From Alphaproteobacteria bacterium UBA6038 (GTDB lineage: Bacteria; Pseudomonadota; Alphaproteobacteria; Micropepsales; Micropepsaceae), in NCBI GenBank assembly GCA_002429315.1, contig DIZC01000093.1, positions 1 through 9,199 of the forward strand: a stretch of DNA of 9,199 nt, read 5' to 3'. The notes under the pieces are model-generated. The model was given only the letters and a program-made list of their open reading frames with translations. It made no database searches and had not been told where the DNA came from. Both the position numbers and the translations under genes were made by a program. Of the stretch, positions 1-6,620 are shown one piece after another. Each line of letters starts with the position of its first letter. Within the stretch, counting starts at the first letter, position 1.

Positions 1-492
1 ATGGTGTTCCAGAAGCCGACGCCGTTCCCGATGACGATCTACGACAATGTTGCGTTCGGCATAAATCTCTACGAGCGACTGCCCAAATCGGAGTTGGACG
101 GGCGCGTCGAGCAGGCGCTCCGCCGCGCGGCGTTGTGGGGCGAGGTGAAAGACAAGCTGCGCGAATCGGGCCTCAGCCTGTCCGGCGGTCAGCAGCAGAG
201 ATTGTGCATAGCCCGCACCATCGCGACGAAGCCGGAGGTGATTCTGCTGGACGAGCCGTGCTCGGCGCTCGATCCGATTTCCACGGCGAAGATTGAGGGG
301 CTGATGGACGAGTTGTCCAGCGAGTACACGATCGTCATCGTCACCCACAACATGCAGCAGGCCTCGCGCACCTCGGACTACACTGCGTTCATGTATCTGG
401 GCGAACTGGTCGAGTTCGGCGCCACCGACCAGGTGTTCACCGCGCCGGCAGAAAAGCAAACCGAGCAGTACATCACCGGCCGCTTCGGGTAG
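1..492 (+). CDS. pstB: Phosphate ABC transporter ATP-binding protein PstB, 5'-truncated by the contig edge
   Basis: This is the ATPase subunit of the high-affinity phosphate importer PstSCAB; it sits on the cytoplasmic face of the membrane and drives uptake by ATP hydrolysis. The visible 163 residues begin at the Q-loop (VFQKPTPFPM, Q4) and run through the ABC signature LSGGQQQR (60-67), Walker B VILLDEP (80-86), D-loop SALD (88-91) and H-loop His116, ending in a typical PstB tail (TEQYITGRFG). The QKPTPFPM sequence is diagnostic for PstB rather than other ABC ATPases. PstB is normally about 250-270 residues, so about 90-100 residues including Walker A lie off the left edge. The ATG at base 1 is an internal codon, not the start. 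pstA, pstC and pstS would be expected to the left, but cannot be seen. No phoU follows: the next gene is on the opposite strand. Confidence 0.97.
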   Translation: MVFQKPTPFPMTIYDNVAFGINLYERLPKSELDGRVEQALRRAALWGEVKDKLRESGLSLSGGQQQRLCIARTIATKPEVILLDEPCSALDPISTAKIEGLMDELSSEYTIVIVTHNMQQASRTSDYTAFMYLGELVEFGATDQVFTAPAEKQTEQYITGRFG

Positions 493-527
493 CGCTTGAG
501 AGATCGATCCCGCGCTGGCAGGATTTC

Positions 528-630
528 CACGCGGAGGATGCGGAGGACGCAGAGCGAGATCGCGTTACGCTGTTCAGATCTGTGATGCGGGCAAGCAAAC
601 AAGGGCGAAGAGTTCCGCGTCCTCCGCGTG
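528..630. repeat. Widely spaced imperfect inverted repeat, REP-like, between convergent genes
   Basis: The 17-base arm at 528-544 (CACGCGGAGGATGCGGA) is matched in inverted orientation by 614-630 with one mismatch, leaving 69 bases between the arms. The left arm also carries a short internal direct repeat of GCGGAGGA(T/C)GC continuing to about 549. Sequences of the type 'cacgcggaggacgcgga' are familiar to me as dispersed intergenic repeats in many GC-rich bacterial genomes. Whether this is such a copy here needs a genome-wide search. It lies between the 3' ends of pstB and the symporter gene, the usual place for REP-type elements. Confidence 0.5.
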
Positions 631-639
631 AATTGTGTC

Positions 640-660
640 GCAAGCCGGCACTCGGCTTGC
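640..660. terminator. Perfect 8-bp hairpin between convergent pstB and symporter genes, possible bidirectional terminator
   Basis: The arms GCAAGCCG (640-647) and CGGCTTGC (653-660) are perfectly complementary around the five-base loop GCACT. It lies 148 bases after the pstB stop and 24 bases after the symporter stop on the other strand, so it could serve either transcript. There is no run of T on either side, so a classical intrinsic terminator is not certain; a transcript-stabilising 3' stem is the alternative. Confidence 0.4.
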
Positions 661-683
661 CGCTCGATCAAACCGAATTCGCT

Positions 684-2204
684 TTAGGCATAATCGTCGG
701 CCGCCGTGGTATCGGCTCGGGTTTCGGCGACGGCGTTCAGCACGAAGCTAAGTGCCACGCTGATGGCGATGTTCAGGATCAGTGACGAGAGGGCGGCGTA
801 GCAAGGAATGGTGACGCCGAAGAGTTCGAGAGCGTACGTCGTCTTGGTGAAACCAAGGTTCGCCCACATGGCGACGCCGCTTGCGATTCCCGTGAGCCAT
901 CCGATCAGCAGTGCGTATGGATGAAGCCAGCGTGTGTAGAGGCCGAGCAGCACCGAGGGCAGCGTCTGGATGATCAGGATGCCGCCCAGCAACTGCAGCT
1001 CGATGGCATATTGCGACGGCAGCGCGATCACGAACACCAGCGCGCCGGCCTTCACAATCAGCGAGACGATCTTCGCCACCTGGCTTTCGTGCGCCGGCGT
1101 GCAGACTGGCCGGAAATACGCGCGGTAGATGTTGCGGGTGAAGAGATTGGCGCAGGCGATGGACATGATGGCGGCCGGCACCAGCGCGCCGATGGCGATG
1201 GCGGCGAACGCCACGCCTACGAACCACGCGGGAAACGCATGCAGGAACAGCGCCGGCACCGCGTAGTTGGCACCGAACGCCTTGAACCCGGCGGCGAACT
1301 CCGGCATCGCGTGCACGCCGGCAGCGATGGCCATGGTGCCCAGCAGGGCAATCAGCCCAAGCGCGATGGAATAGGCGGGCAGCGCCACCGCATTGCGCCG
1401 GATCACTTCCCGGCTGGACGAACTCAGCACACCGGTGATCGCGTGCGGATAGAGGAACAGAGCCAGGGCCGAACCGAGGGCCAGCGTGGCATATGCCGAT
1501 TGCGCGCCCAGGTTCCCCGCCGTCGCGGGCGCCAGCAGCAGCTTCGGCGGTGGCACGCTGGCGAAAATCTTGCCATAGCCGCCTAGCTGTTCGGGAATCA
1601 CGATCACCGCAACGATGACGGTGACGTAAATCAGCATATCCTTCACCACGGCGATCATCGCGGGCGCGCGCAGGCCGCTGGTGTAGGTGTAGGCCGCGAG
1701 CGCCGCGAACGCGATGATGAGCGGCCATTCGCCATGAATGCCGAGACCTTCGAGCACCACTTCGATGCCGACCAGTTGCAGCGCGATGTAAGGCATGGTG
1801 GCAACGATTCCCGTCACTGCCACGGCAAGCGCCAGCGTGTCGGAACCGAAGCGGCCCCGCACGAAGTCTGCCGCCGTCACGTAGCCCTTGGCGCGCGCCA
1901 CCGACCACAGCCGCGGGAACACGGCGAACATCAGCGGATAGACGAGGATGGTGTATGGCACCGCGAAGAAGCCGGGCGCGCCGGCGCCGAACATCAGCGC
2001 CGGCACGGCGATGAAGGTGTAGGCGGTGTAGAGGTCGCCGCCCAACAGGAACCACACGATGACGCTGCCGAAGCGCCGTCCGCCCAAACCCCATTCCGCC
2101 AGCTGCGTCAGATCTCCCCTGCGCCAGCGCGACGCGAAGAAGCCGAGCAGGGTAACGAACGCCACCAGCGCCACGAAGACGCCCAGCGCGGTCCAGCTGC
2201 GCAT
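684..2204 (-). CDS. Sodium:solute symporter, MctP-like (probable monocarboxylate/organic acid uptake)
   Basis: A 506-residue inner-membrane protein of the sodium:solute symporter (SSS) family, which couples solute import to an ion gradient. It is hydrophobic throughout, consistent with about 13 membrane segments. Family features are the early WGLGGRRFG (38-46), the region YTYTSGLRAPAMIAVVKD (172-189) resembling the SSS signature, and the TM8-like segment SIACANLFTRNIYR (348-361). The YTFIAVPALMFGAGAPGFF stretch (62-80) resembles MctP, the rhizobial transporter of lactate, pyruvate and alanine; this substrate is inferred, not shown. The frame stays open far upstream to 3146, but that part is not hydrophobic and runs over other genes. 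The ATG at 2204 (MRSWTALG) leads directly into the first membrane segment and sits two bases after the stop of the DUF3311 gene, so the two are surely co-transcribed and probably translationally coupled. Confidence 0.93.
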   Translation of the reverse strand: MRSWTALGVFVALVAFVTLLGFFASRWRRGDLTQLAEWGLGGRRFGSVIVWFLLGGDLYTAYTFIAVPALMFGAGAPGFFAVPYTILVYPLMFAVFPRLWSVARAKGYVTAADFVRGRFGSDTLALAVAVTGIVATMPYIALQLVGIEVVLEGLGIHGEWPLIIAFAALAAYTYTSGLRAPAMIAVVKDMLIYVTVIVAVIVIPEQLGGYGKIFASVPPPKLLLAPATAGNLGAQSAYATLALGSALALFLYPHAITGVLSSSSREVIRRNAVALPAYSIALGLIALLGTMAIAAGVHAMPEFAAGFKAFGANYAVPALFLHAFPAWFVGVAFAAIAIGALVPAAIMSIACANLFTRNIYRAYFRPVCTPAHESQVAKIVSLIVKAGALVFVIALPSQYAIELQLLGGILIIQTLPSVLLGLYTRWLHPYALLIGWLTGIASGVAMWANLGFTKTTYALELFGVTIPCYAALSSLILNIAISVALSFVLNAVAETRADTTAADDYA

Positions 2205-2206
2205 CG

Positions 2207-2410
2207 CTATTTCGTCTTCCGGCTGGCCCGCGCCTCGGCCCAATAGACCAGCGCGAGCAGGAGCGAGCCCAGCGGAATCCACAGCAGCTGGTACCAGTAG
2301 AAGAATGGCACGCCGGCGATTTCCGGGTCCGCGCGGTTGTAGGACGGCACCCACAGCATCGCGATCAGCGGAACGATCAGTAGGAGATGAACCGGCCGAA
2401 AGCCTTTCAC
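2207..2410 (-). CDS. DUF3311 small membrane protein, partner of the symporter
   Basis: A 67-residue protein with two predicted membrane segments, roughly residues 7-23 and 37-58, separated by the loop PSYNRADPEIAGVPFFYWYQ. The P-E-x-x-G-x-PFFYWYQ pattern is the hallmark of DUF3311. Genes of this family are typically found immediately upstream of SSS symporters such as MctP, where the small protein is thought to be an accessory subunit; its exact role is not established. The start is a GTG at 2410, preceded by a G-rich AGGGGG about 6-11 bases upstream that can act as ribosome binding site. The stop codon is only two bases from the symporter ATG. Confidence 0.88.
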   Translation of the reverse strand: MKGFRPVHLLLIVPLIAMLWVPSYNRADPEIAGVPFFYWYQLLWIPLGSLLLALVYWAEARASRKTK

Positions 2411-2537
2411 GCCCGCCCCCTGTGGCTCTCCCCGCGATTGTTACGGCATCGGCGGCACCCCGCCAAGCACGGCGAAAGGACACTCCCGTCGCGCCTGCAA
2501 AGGCGCTATCGTCGCCGCGGTTCAGGAGGGGAACATC
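2411..2537. promoter_or_regulatory. Divergent intergenic region with a GCAA-loop hairpin and strong ribosome binding site
   Basis: These 127 bases separate the leftward DUF3311-symporter operon from the rightward membrane-protein gene and must carry both promoters, although I see no convincing -35/-10 pair. Bases 2491-2506 form a perfect hairpin, GCGCCT-GCAA-AGGCGC, a six-base stem closed by a GNRA-type tetraloop, which would lie in the 5' leader of the rightward gene about 18 bases before its ribosome binding site. That site, AGGAGGGG at 2524-2531, is the strongest Shine-Dalgarno sequence in the window. Confidence 0.4.
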
Positions 2538-3107
2538 ATGACAATGCGTGTGGTCGTCGCCGGGATTCTCGGCGGCATCGCCATGTTCATCTGGACGTCC
2601 ATCGCCCATGTGGCATTGCCCCTGGGGCAGATTGGTTTCAGCCAGATGCCGGGCGAAGCAGCGGTGCTGTCCGCGATGCAGGCGTCGAACGGCGAAAAGG
2701 ACGGGCTGTATTTCTTTCCCTGGGTCGATCCCAAGGACCCGCAGATGATGCAGAAATCGGCGGCGGCGATAAAGGCAAACCCGTCGGGCTTGCTGCTCTA
2801 CCATCCGCCGGGTCACGGCGTGACGGACATGGTGGGGCCGATGATCGAGGAGTTCGTAAAGGAACTCATCCAGGCGTTGATCGCGGCATTCCTGGTCTCG
2901 CTCGCGGTCGTGGGCACCTTTTTCGGCCGCGTCGGATTCGTGACGCTGATCGGCGTGTCCGGAACGTTGATGACCAACGCCTCCTACTGGATCTGGTTCG
3001 GGTTTCCGGCGAGCTACACGATGGCGGCGTTCGTCACCGACATTGTGGGCGCGTTCGTGGCCGGCCTCGTCATCGCATGGTGGCTGGGACGCCGGCGGGA
3101 AGTGTGA
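2538..3107 (+). CDS. Conserved uncharacterised four-segment membrane protein
   Basis: A 189-residue protein with one N-terminal hydrophobic segment (about 5-28), a long polar region (30-108) probably outside the cytoplasm, then three closely packed hydrophobic segments (about 110-129, 131-155 and 160-183), ending in a positive GRRREV tail. Notable conserved-looking patches are GLYFFPWVDP (56-65), GLLLYHPPG (84-92) and the aromatic SYWIWFGFPASYT (149-161). It resembles a family of proteobacterial hypothetical proteins that I know by pattern but not by function, and I do not assign one. The ATG at 2538 is fixed by an excellent AGGAGG ribosome binding site seven to nine bases upstream. Its last 38 bases overlap, on the opposite strand, the end of modA. 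Its layout resembles the protein encoded at 6182-6583. Confidence 0.85.
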   Translation: MTMRVVVAGILGGIAMFIWTSIAHVALPLGQIGFSQMPGEAAVLSAMQASNGEKDGLYFFPWVDPKDPQMMQKSAAAIKANPSGLLLYHPPGHGVTDMVGPMIEEFVKELIQALIAAFLVSLAVVGTFFGRVGFVTLIGVSGTLMTNASYWIWFGFPASYTMAAFVTDIVGAFVAGLVIAWWLGRRREV

Positions 3108-3861
3108 GGAATCCGGCGCGCGCCAAGATCGCGCGCGCCTTCGCACCCGTCAGAAAGGCGAGGAACGCCTTCGCCTGCGGCTGTGCGCCGCTCAGCAGGG
3201 CCGCGGGATAGACGATGGGCGGGTGCGTGCCGTCCGGAAACGTGGCCACGATCTTCACGCGCGGCTCGGCTTTCGCGTCGGTCGCGTAGACGATCCCAAG
3301 CGGCGCTTCGCCGCGCGCCACATAGGCAAGTGCGGCGCGCACGTTCTCGGCCGGCGCCAGATGCGGCACGACGGACTCCCAAACGCCGAGCGCCGTCAGC
3401 GCCGCCCGCGCATATTTGCCGGCGGGCACCGAATCCGGATCGGCGAGCGCGAGTCGTCCGCCATGCAGCGCCGCCGGCAAATCGAAGTGCTGCGCAACTT
3501 TGACAGCCACATTGGAGCCAACCGGCGCGACCAGCACCAGCCGATTGCCGGCCAGATTTCGCCGGGTGCCCGGCGCCAGCAGTCCACGCTTGCCGAGTTC
3601 GTCCATCCAGTCCCGGTCGGCCGAAATGAAGATATCGGCGCCCCCCGAGGCTTCGATCTGCCGCGCCAGCGCCGAAGAGGAGGCAAACGAGAACACCACC
3701 TGTCCGCCGCCTTGCGCTTCGTACGCGTGACCCACGGCCTCAAGCACATCGCTCAGCGAGGCTGCCGCGAACACCGTCACCGGGTGTTCCGCTCTGACCG
3801 CTGCGAGCGGGGCCAGAAGCCCCAACAACACTGCGAAGCCGCGCAAAAGCCGGTTTGCCAT
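3070..3861 (-). CDS. modA: Molybdate ABC transporter periplasmic binding protein ModA
   Basis: This is the periplasmic receptor that hands molybdate (or tungstate) to the ModBC importer for molybdenum cofactor synthesis. The 263 residues start with a typical Sec signal peptide (1-24, cleavage likely after AVRA). Positions matching the E. coli ModA oxyanion ligands are visible: a serine in FAAASLSDVL (S35), a serine in FSFASSSALARQIE (around 61-63), the VPAGKYA loop (V145-A147), V174 in AENVRAAL, and Y192 in GIVYATDA. All look intact. The start ATG at 3861 has only a weak AAGAGA ribosome binding site about ten bases upstream. The gene stands alone: downstream it collides with the convergent gene ending at 3107 and upstream is a divergent cupin gene, so modB and modC must be elsewhere or missing. 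Confidence 0.95.
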   Translation of the reverse strand: MANRLLRGFAVLLGLLAPLAAVRAEHPVTVFAAASLSDVLEAVGHAYEAQGGGQVVFSFASSSALARQIEASGGADIFISADRDWMDELGKRGLLAPGTRRNLAGNRLVLVAPVGSNVAVKVAQHFDLPAALHGGRLALADPDSVPAGKYARAALTALGVWESVVPHLAPAENVRAALAYVARGEAPLGIVYATDAKAEPRVKIVATFPDGTHPPIVYPAALLSGAQPQAKAFLAFLTGAKARAILARAGFLTLPAGVPATMR

Positions 3862-4016
3862 AGGGTTCGTCTCTTGCAGTCCAAGAGAGCGAAATCAACG
3901 CAGTTGTGCCAGGCGAGGACAGCCCTCACGCCGTCACCCGCCTTCAGATTAAATTAATGTCATCATCCCTTAATGGGATACGAGCGTCACGGAATTCTTC
4001 GGGAGCATGATCGCGC
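3862..4016. promoter_or_regulatory. Divergent promoter region between modA and the cupin gene, AT-rich with two short palindromes
   Basis: This 155-base region separates two divergent starts. Within otherwise GC-rich sequence, 3948-3980 is markedly AT-rich. It contains the 11-base palindrome ATTAAATTAAT (3948-3958) and, shortly after, the hairpin/dyad ATCCC-TTAAT-GGGAT (3965-3979). Such AT-rich dyads are what promoters and operators look like in this kind of genome, but I cannot match them to a known regulator such as ModE, nor place a clear -35/-10 pair. A GGGAG at 4001-4005 is the probable ribosome binding site of the cupin gene. Confidence 0.4.
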
Positions 4017-4529
4017 ATGGCAATTCTCATTCGGCAGGCTGCTCAAATCCCCAGCGAAGATCTGCACCCTCTGGGCCCGGTCCAGCAGCCGCTCAGCTGG
4101 CCTCCCGCAGCCCTCGTGGGCAAGAAGTACATCGACGAAATCCCCGGCGTCGACAGCATGGGCATCTGGGAATGCTCGCCCGGCCGCTGGCAGCGCACCG
4201 TCGTGCAGGAAGAGTTCGCGCATTTCATCAAAGGCCGCGCCCGCTTCATTCCGGCGGACGGCAATCCGATCGATATCGAGGCCGGCGACACCATCTGGCT
4301 GCCGGCGAATTCCACCGGGGTGTGGGAGATCAACGAGGACGTTCGCAAGGTCTATGTCATCATCGATCGGCCCACTCTGTGGCGCAGGGTCAAATCGGCG
4401 CTGAAAACGATGTTTCAGGGTTGGTTGGGAATGCCGGCGCAATCCGCCCGCACGCCCGAGGTCGATGCTGTGCCCGTGGAACCCCCGGTGATCTGGCGCC
4501 CGGCGCAAGGCCAGCTGCAAGGCCCGTAA
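4017..4529 (+). CDS. Cupin_3-type (DUF861) small cupin protein with a C-terminal extension
   Basis: A 170-residue, probably cytoplasmic protein. Residues about 49-117 form a single cupin barrel of the Cupin_3 type: GIWECSPGRWQR (49-60), the metal/active-site strand EEFAHFIKGRARF (65-77) with Glu65/66 and His69, the turn GDTIWLPANSTGVWE (90-104), and RKVYVI (110-115). Relatives include ureidoglycolate/ureidoglycine enzymes and many uncharacterised proteins; the substrate cannot be told from sequence. The last roughly 50 residues are not part of the cupin fold. They begin with a basic amphipathic stretch (LWRRVKSALKTMFQGWLG, 121-138) and end in a proline-rich tail. The ATG at 4017 is the first start after an in-frame stop at 4008. 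The gene ends 16 bases before the convergent yifB stop. Confidence 0.85.
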   Translation: MAILIRQAAQIPSEDLHPLGPVQQPLSWPPAALVGKKYIDEIPGVDSMGIWECSPGRWQRTVVQEEFAHFIKGRARFIPADGNPIDIEAGDTIWLPANSTGVWEINEDVRKVYVIIDRPTLWRRVKSALKTMFQGWLGMPAQSARTPEVDAVPVEPPVIWRPAQGQLQGP

Positions 4530-4545
4530 GCCCCGCTCCGGTCGA

Positions 4546-6063
4546 TCAGTGCAGATGCGAGAGGCGCCGGTAGCTGAGGGCTTCGGCGATGTGGGCGCGC
4601 TGCACGGCTTGCGCACCCGCCAAGTCGGCGATGGTGCGGGCCACGCGCAGCACGCGATGATACCCGCGCGCCGTCAGCCGCATGGCGTCCGCGGCATCGG
4701 TGAGCAGGCGCTTGCCTGCGGCGTCGGGCATGGCAACACGGTCCAGCACTTCGCCTTCCGCCTCCGCATTGGTGCGGACGCTGGTGCTGTTGTAGCGCTC
4801 GCGCTGCATAGCCCGTGCTTTCGCCACCCGTTCTGCCACGGCGGCGGTGCCCTCGGCCGGCGGCGGCAGCGCCAGATCCTGCGCCGAGACGCCGTTCACC
4901 TCGACATGGATGTCGATGCGGTCGAGCAGCGGACCGGAGAGCCGCGCCTGGTAATCGCCGCCGCATTTGGGCGCCCGGCCGCACGCCTGCGCCGGTTCGG
5001 AGAGATAGCCGCAGCGGCAGGGATTCATCGCCGCCACCAGCTGGAAGCGCGCCGGATAGCGGACATGCGCATTGGCGCGCGCCACCACTGCTTCGCCGGT
5101 TTCCATTGGCTGCCGCAGCGAATCCAGCACCGCGCGCTGGAACTCCGGCAGCTCATCGAGAAACAGCACACCCAAATGGGCGAGGGACACTTCGCCGGGC
5201 TTCACCCGCAAGCCGCCGCCGGTAAGCGCCGCCATGGAGGCGGAATGATGCGGATTGCGGAACGGGCGCCTGCGCGAGATCGCGCCGTCGCGCAATTCGC
5301 CTGCCAGCGACTGCACCATGGAAATCTCCAGCGCCTCGCGCGCGTCGAGCGGCGGCAGCAAGCCCGGCAGTCGCGCGGCCAACATCGATTTGCCGGCGCC
5401 GGGCGGCCCGATCATCAGCATGTTGTGGCCGCCGGCCGCGGCGATCTCCAGGGCGCGCTTGGCCGTCTCCTGCCCCTTCACGTCGTGCAGATCGGCAAAT
5501 GCGCCGTTCTCCTCGGCGATCTTTGCAGCAGGCGGGTTCAGCACCTGCACGCCCTTCATGTGATTGACGATGGCGATCAGCGATGGTGCCGCGATGATAT
5601 CGAGCCCGCCGGCCCACGCCGCTTCCGGCCCACACGCGGCCGGGCAGATCAGGCCGCGGCTCGCCTCTGATGCCGCCAACGCGGCGGGCAGCACGCCGGC
5701 CACCGGCGTGATCTGCGCGTCGAGCGACAGCTCGCCCATCGCGGTATATCCGGCCATTTCGCTGGCGGGCAGAACGCCCATCGCGGCGAGCAGCCCCAGC
5801 GCGATCGGCAGGTCGTAATGGCTGCCCTCTTTCGGCAGATCGGCCGGCGCAAGGTTGATGGTGATCTTCTGGTGCGGCAGCGCCAGCCCAATGGCCGATA
5901 GCGCGGCGCGCACCCGTTCGCGGCTTTCCGCCACCGCCTTGTCGGCAAGCCCCACGATGCTGAATGGGTTGTTGATGTTGGCCTGATTGGCGACGTGGAC
6001 CTGAACGTCCACCTCCCGCGCCTCGATGCCCTGAAACGCCACTGTGTAAACGTGAGCGACCAT
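4546..6063 (-). CDS. comM: YifB/ComM family Mg-chelatase-like AAA ATPase
   Basis: A 505-residue cytoplasmic ATPase of the YifB family. The best-studied member, ComM, is a hexameric helicase that promotes branch migration when foreign DNA is integrated during natural transformation; the family also occurs in bacteria not known to be transformable. The protein is full length. It has an N-terminal ChlI-like domain (about 20-165), Walker A GPPGAGKS (219-226), Walker B GVLFLDEL (298-305), the MNPCRCGY motif (346-353) with C349, C351, C361 and C367 forming a probable zinc-binding cluster, the conserved GPLLDRIDIHVEV (377-389) and the C-terminal helical domain with ARGYHRVLRVARTIADL (465-481). The ATG at 6063 is supported by GGGGGAA four to ten bases upstream. 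The 'Mg chelatase' label often given to this family is historical and does not imply chlorophyll synthesis. Confidence 0.95.
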   Translation of the reverse strand: MVAHVYTVAFQGIEAREVDVQVHVANQANINNPFSIVGLADKAVAESRERVRAALSAIGLALPHQKITINLAPADLPKEGSHYDLPIALGLLAAMGVLPASEMAGYTAMGELSLDAQITPVAGVLPAALAASEASRGLICPAACGPEAAWAGGLDIIAAPSLIAIVNHMKGVQVLNPPAAKIAEENGAFADLHDVKGQETAKRALEIAAAGGHNMLMIGPPGAGKSMLAARLPGLLPPLDAREALEISMVQSLAGELRDGAISRRRPFRNPHHSASMAALTGGGLRVKPGEVSLAHLGVLFLDELPEFQRAVLDSLRQPMETGEAVVARANAHVRYPARFQLVAAMNPCRCGYLSEPAQACGRAPKCGGDYQARLSGPLLDRIDIHVEVNGVSAQDLALPPPAEGTAAVAERVAKARAMQRERYNSTSVRTNAEAEGEVLDRVAMPDAAGKRLLTDAADAMRLTARGYHRVLRVARTIADLAGAQAVQRAHIAEALSYRRLSHLH

Positions 6064-6083
6064 CGCTTCCCCCGATGGCTGCG

Positions 6084-6112
6084 ATTACCGCGCAGGCGAA
6101 CGCCACAGGCAA
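6084..6112 (-). promoter_or_regulatory. Candidate sigma-70-like promoter of yifB/comM
   Basis: Read on the minus strand, TTGCCT (6112-6107) and GGTAAT (6089-6084) are spaced by exactly 17 bases and each match four of six consensus positions. Transcription would start about 13 bases before the ATG at 6063, just ahead of the ribosome binding site. The match is modest, so this is only a candidate. The rest of the 118-base gap to the gene ending at 6182 shows nothing else I can name. Confidence 0.3.
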
Positions 6113-6181
6113 TGCGGACTCGTCGCGCTTTGTCGCGGGCGCTGTCGCAAAGTTTCGCGCGGGACTGGCGCTGGTAAAAAC

Positions 6182-6583
6182 TCAGAGAAAAATCGCTACC
6201 GCGATTCCGGCAAGCAGGAAGCGAACAAGATATCCGGCGCAATGCGCGCCGATTACCGCCCAGTCGATCTTCATGAAGAAGCCGTTGGTGATCGTGATGA
6301 CAAGAGGTCCGGCGAGCCACGCGAACACCGCCACGCCGATCGCCGGCCACAGGGTGTGGATGTCGGCCAGAACGCACAGCGCCACGATGCCCGCGGCGGC
6401 CACGAAGTCGAGCGCGCAGGAATAGATCACCGCCGTGCGATCCTTCCCGCCAACAATGCCCTCGCGCCAAACCTCGGGATATTTCATGTAGCGGTCATGA
6501 AACAGCACGCCCATGAACAGCCAGTCGGTGAACGTGGCGGCGAACCCCGCCGCCAGAATGGCCAGTATGATCATGCCCGACAT
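6182..6583 (-). CDS. Uncharacterised small four-segment membrane protein (DUF1761-like layout)
   Basis: A 133-residue, strongly hydrophobic protein with likely membrane segments at about 3-27, 50-72, 76-100 and 108-132. The loop after the first segment, LFHDRYMKYPEVWRE (27-41), is rich in charged and aromatic residues and is the most distinctive part. The layout recalls DUF1761-like membrane proteins, but I cannot confirm membership and assign no function. The frame is open further upstream, to 6862, but that extension is not hydrophobic and runs antisense to hicB. The ATG at 6583 (MSGMIILAILAAG) begins a membrane segment and follows a purine-rich GGGAGGGGAG about nine bases upstream, which decides the start. 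It lies 118 bases upstream of yifB on the same strand and 93 bases from the divergent hicB start. Confidence 0.8.
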   Translation of the reverse strand: MSGMIILAILAAGFAATFTDWLFMGVLFHDRYMKYPEVWREGIVGGKDRTAVIYSCALDFVAAAGIVALCVLADIHTLWPAIGVAVFAWLAGPLVITITNGFFMKIDWAVIGAHCAGYLVRFLLAGIAVAIFL

Positions 6584-6620
6584 GCTCTTGCTCCCCTCCC
6601 TGTGCGGGGCAATGCTATCG

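Noticed and set aside
921..2246. Plus-strand open frames antisense to the symporter (921-1586 and 1734-2246)
   Set aside because: Their composition is that of antisense frames in GC-rich DNA, and they have no ribosome binding site or family resemblance.
2205..3146. Long upstream extension of the symporter frame on the minus strand (820 codons in total)
   Set aside because: The extension is arginine/histidine-rich and non-hydrophobic, and it runs over the DUF3311 gene and the convergent membrane-protein gene. It is open only because of high GC. The true start at 2204 leads directly into a membrane segment.
4549..5670. Long plus-strand open frame antisense to yifB/comM
   Set aside because: The translation is histidine/arginine/glutamine-rich with no recognisable motif, while the opposite strand encodes a full-length ATPase with intact motifs.
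4546..6063. Magnesium chelatase subunit for chlorophyll synthesis
   Set aside because: The domain order, the cysteine cluster after MNPCRCGY and the length fit the YifB/ComM family, not BchI/ChlI.
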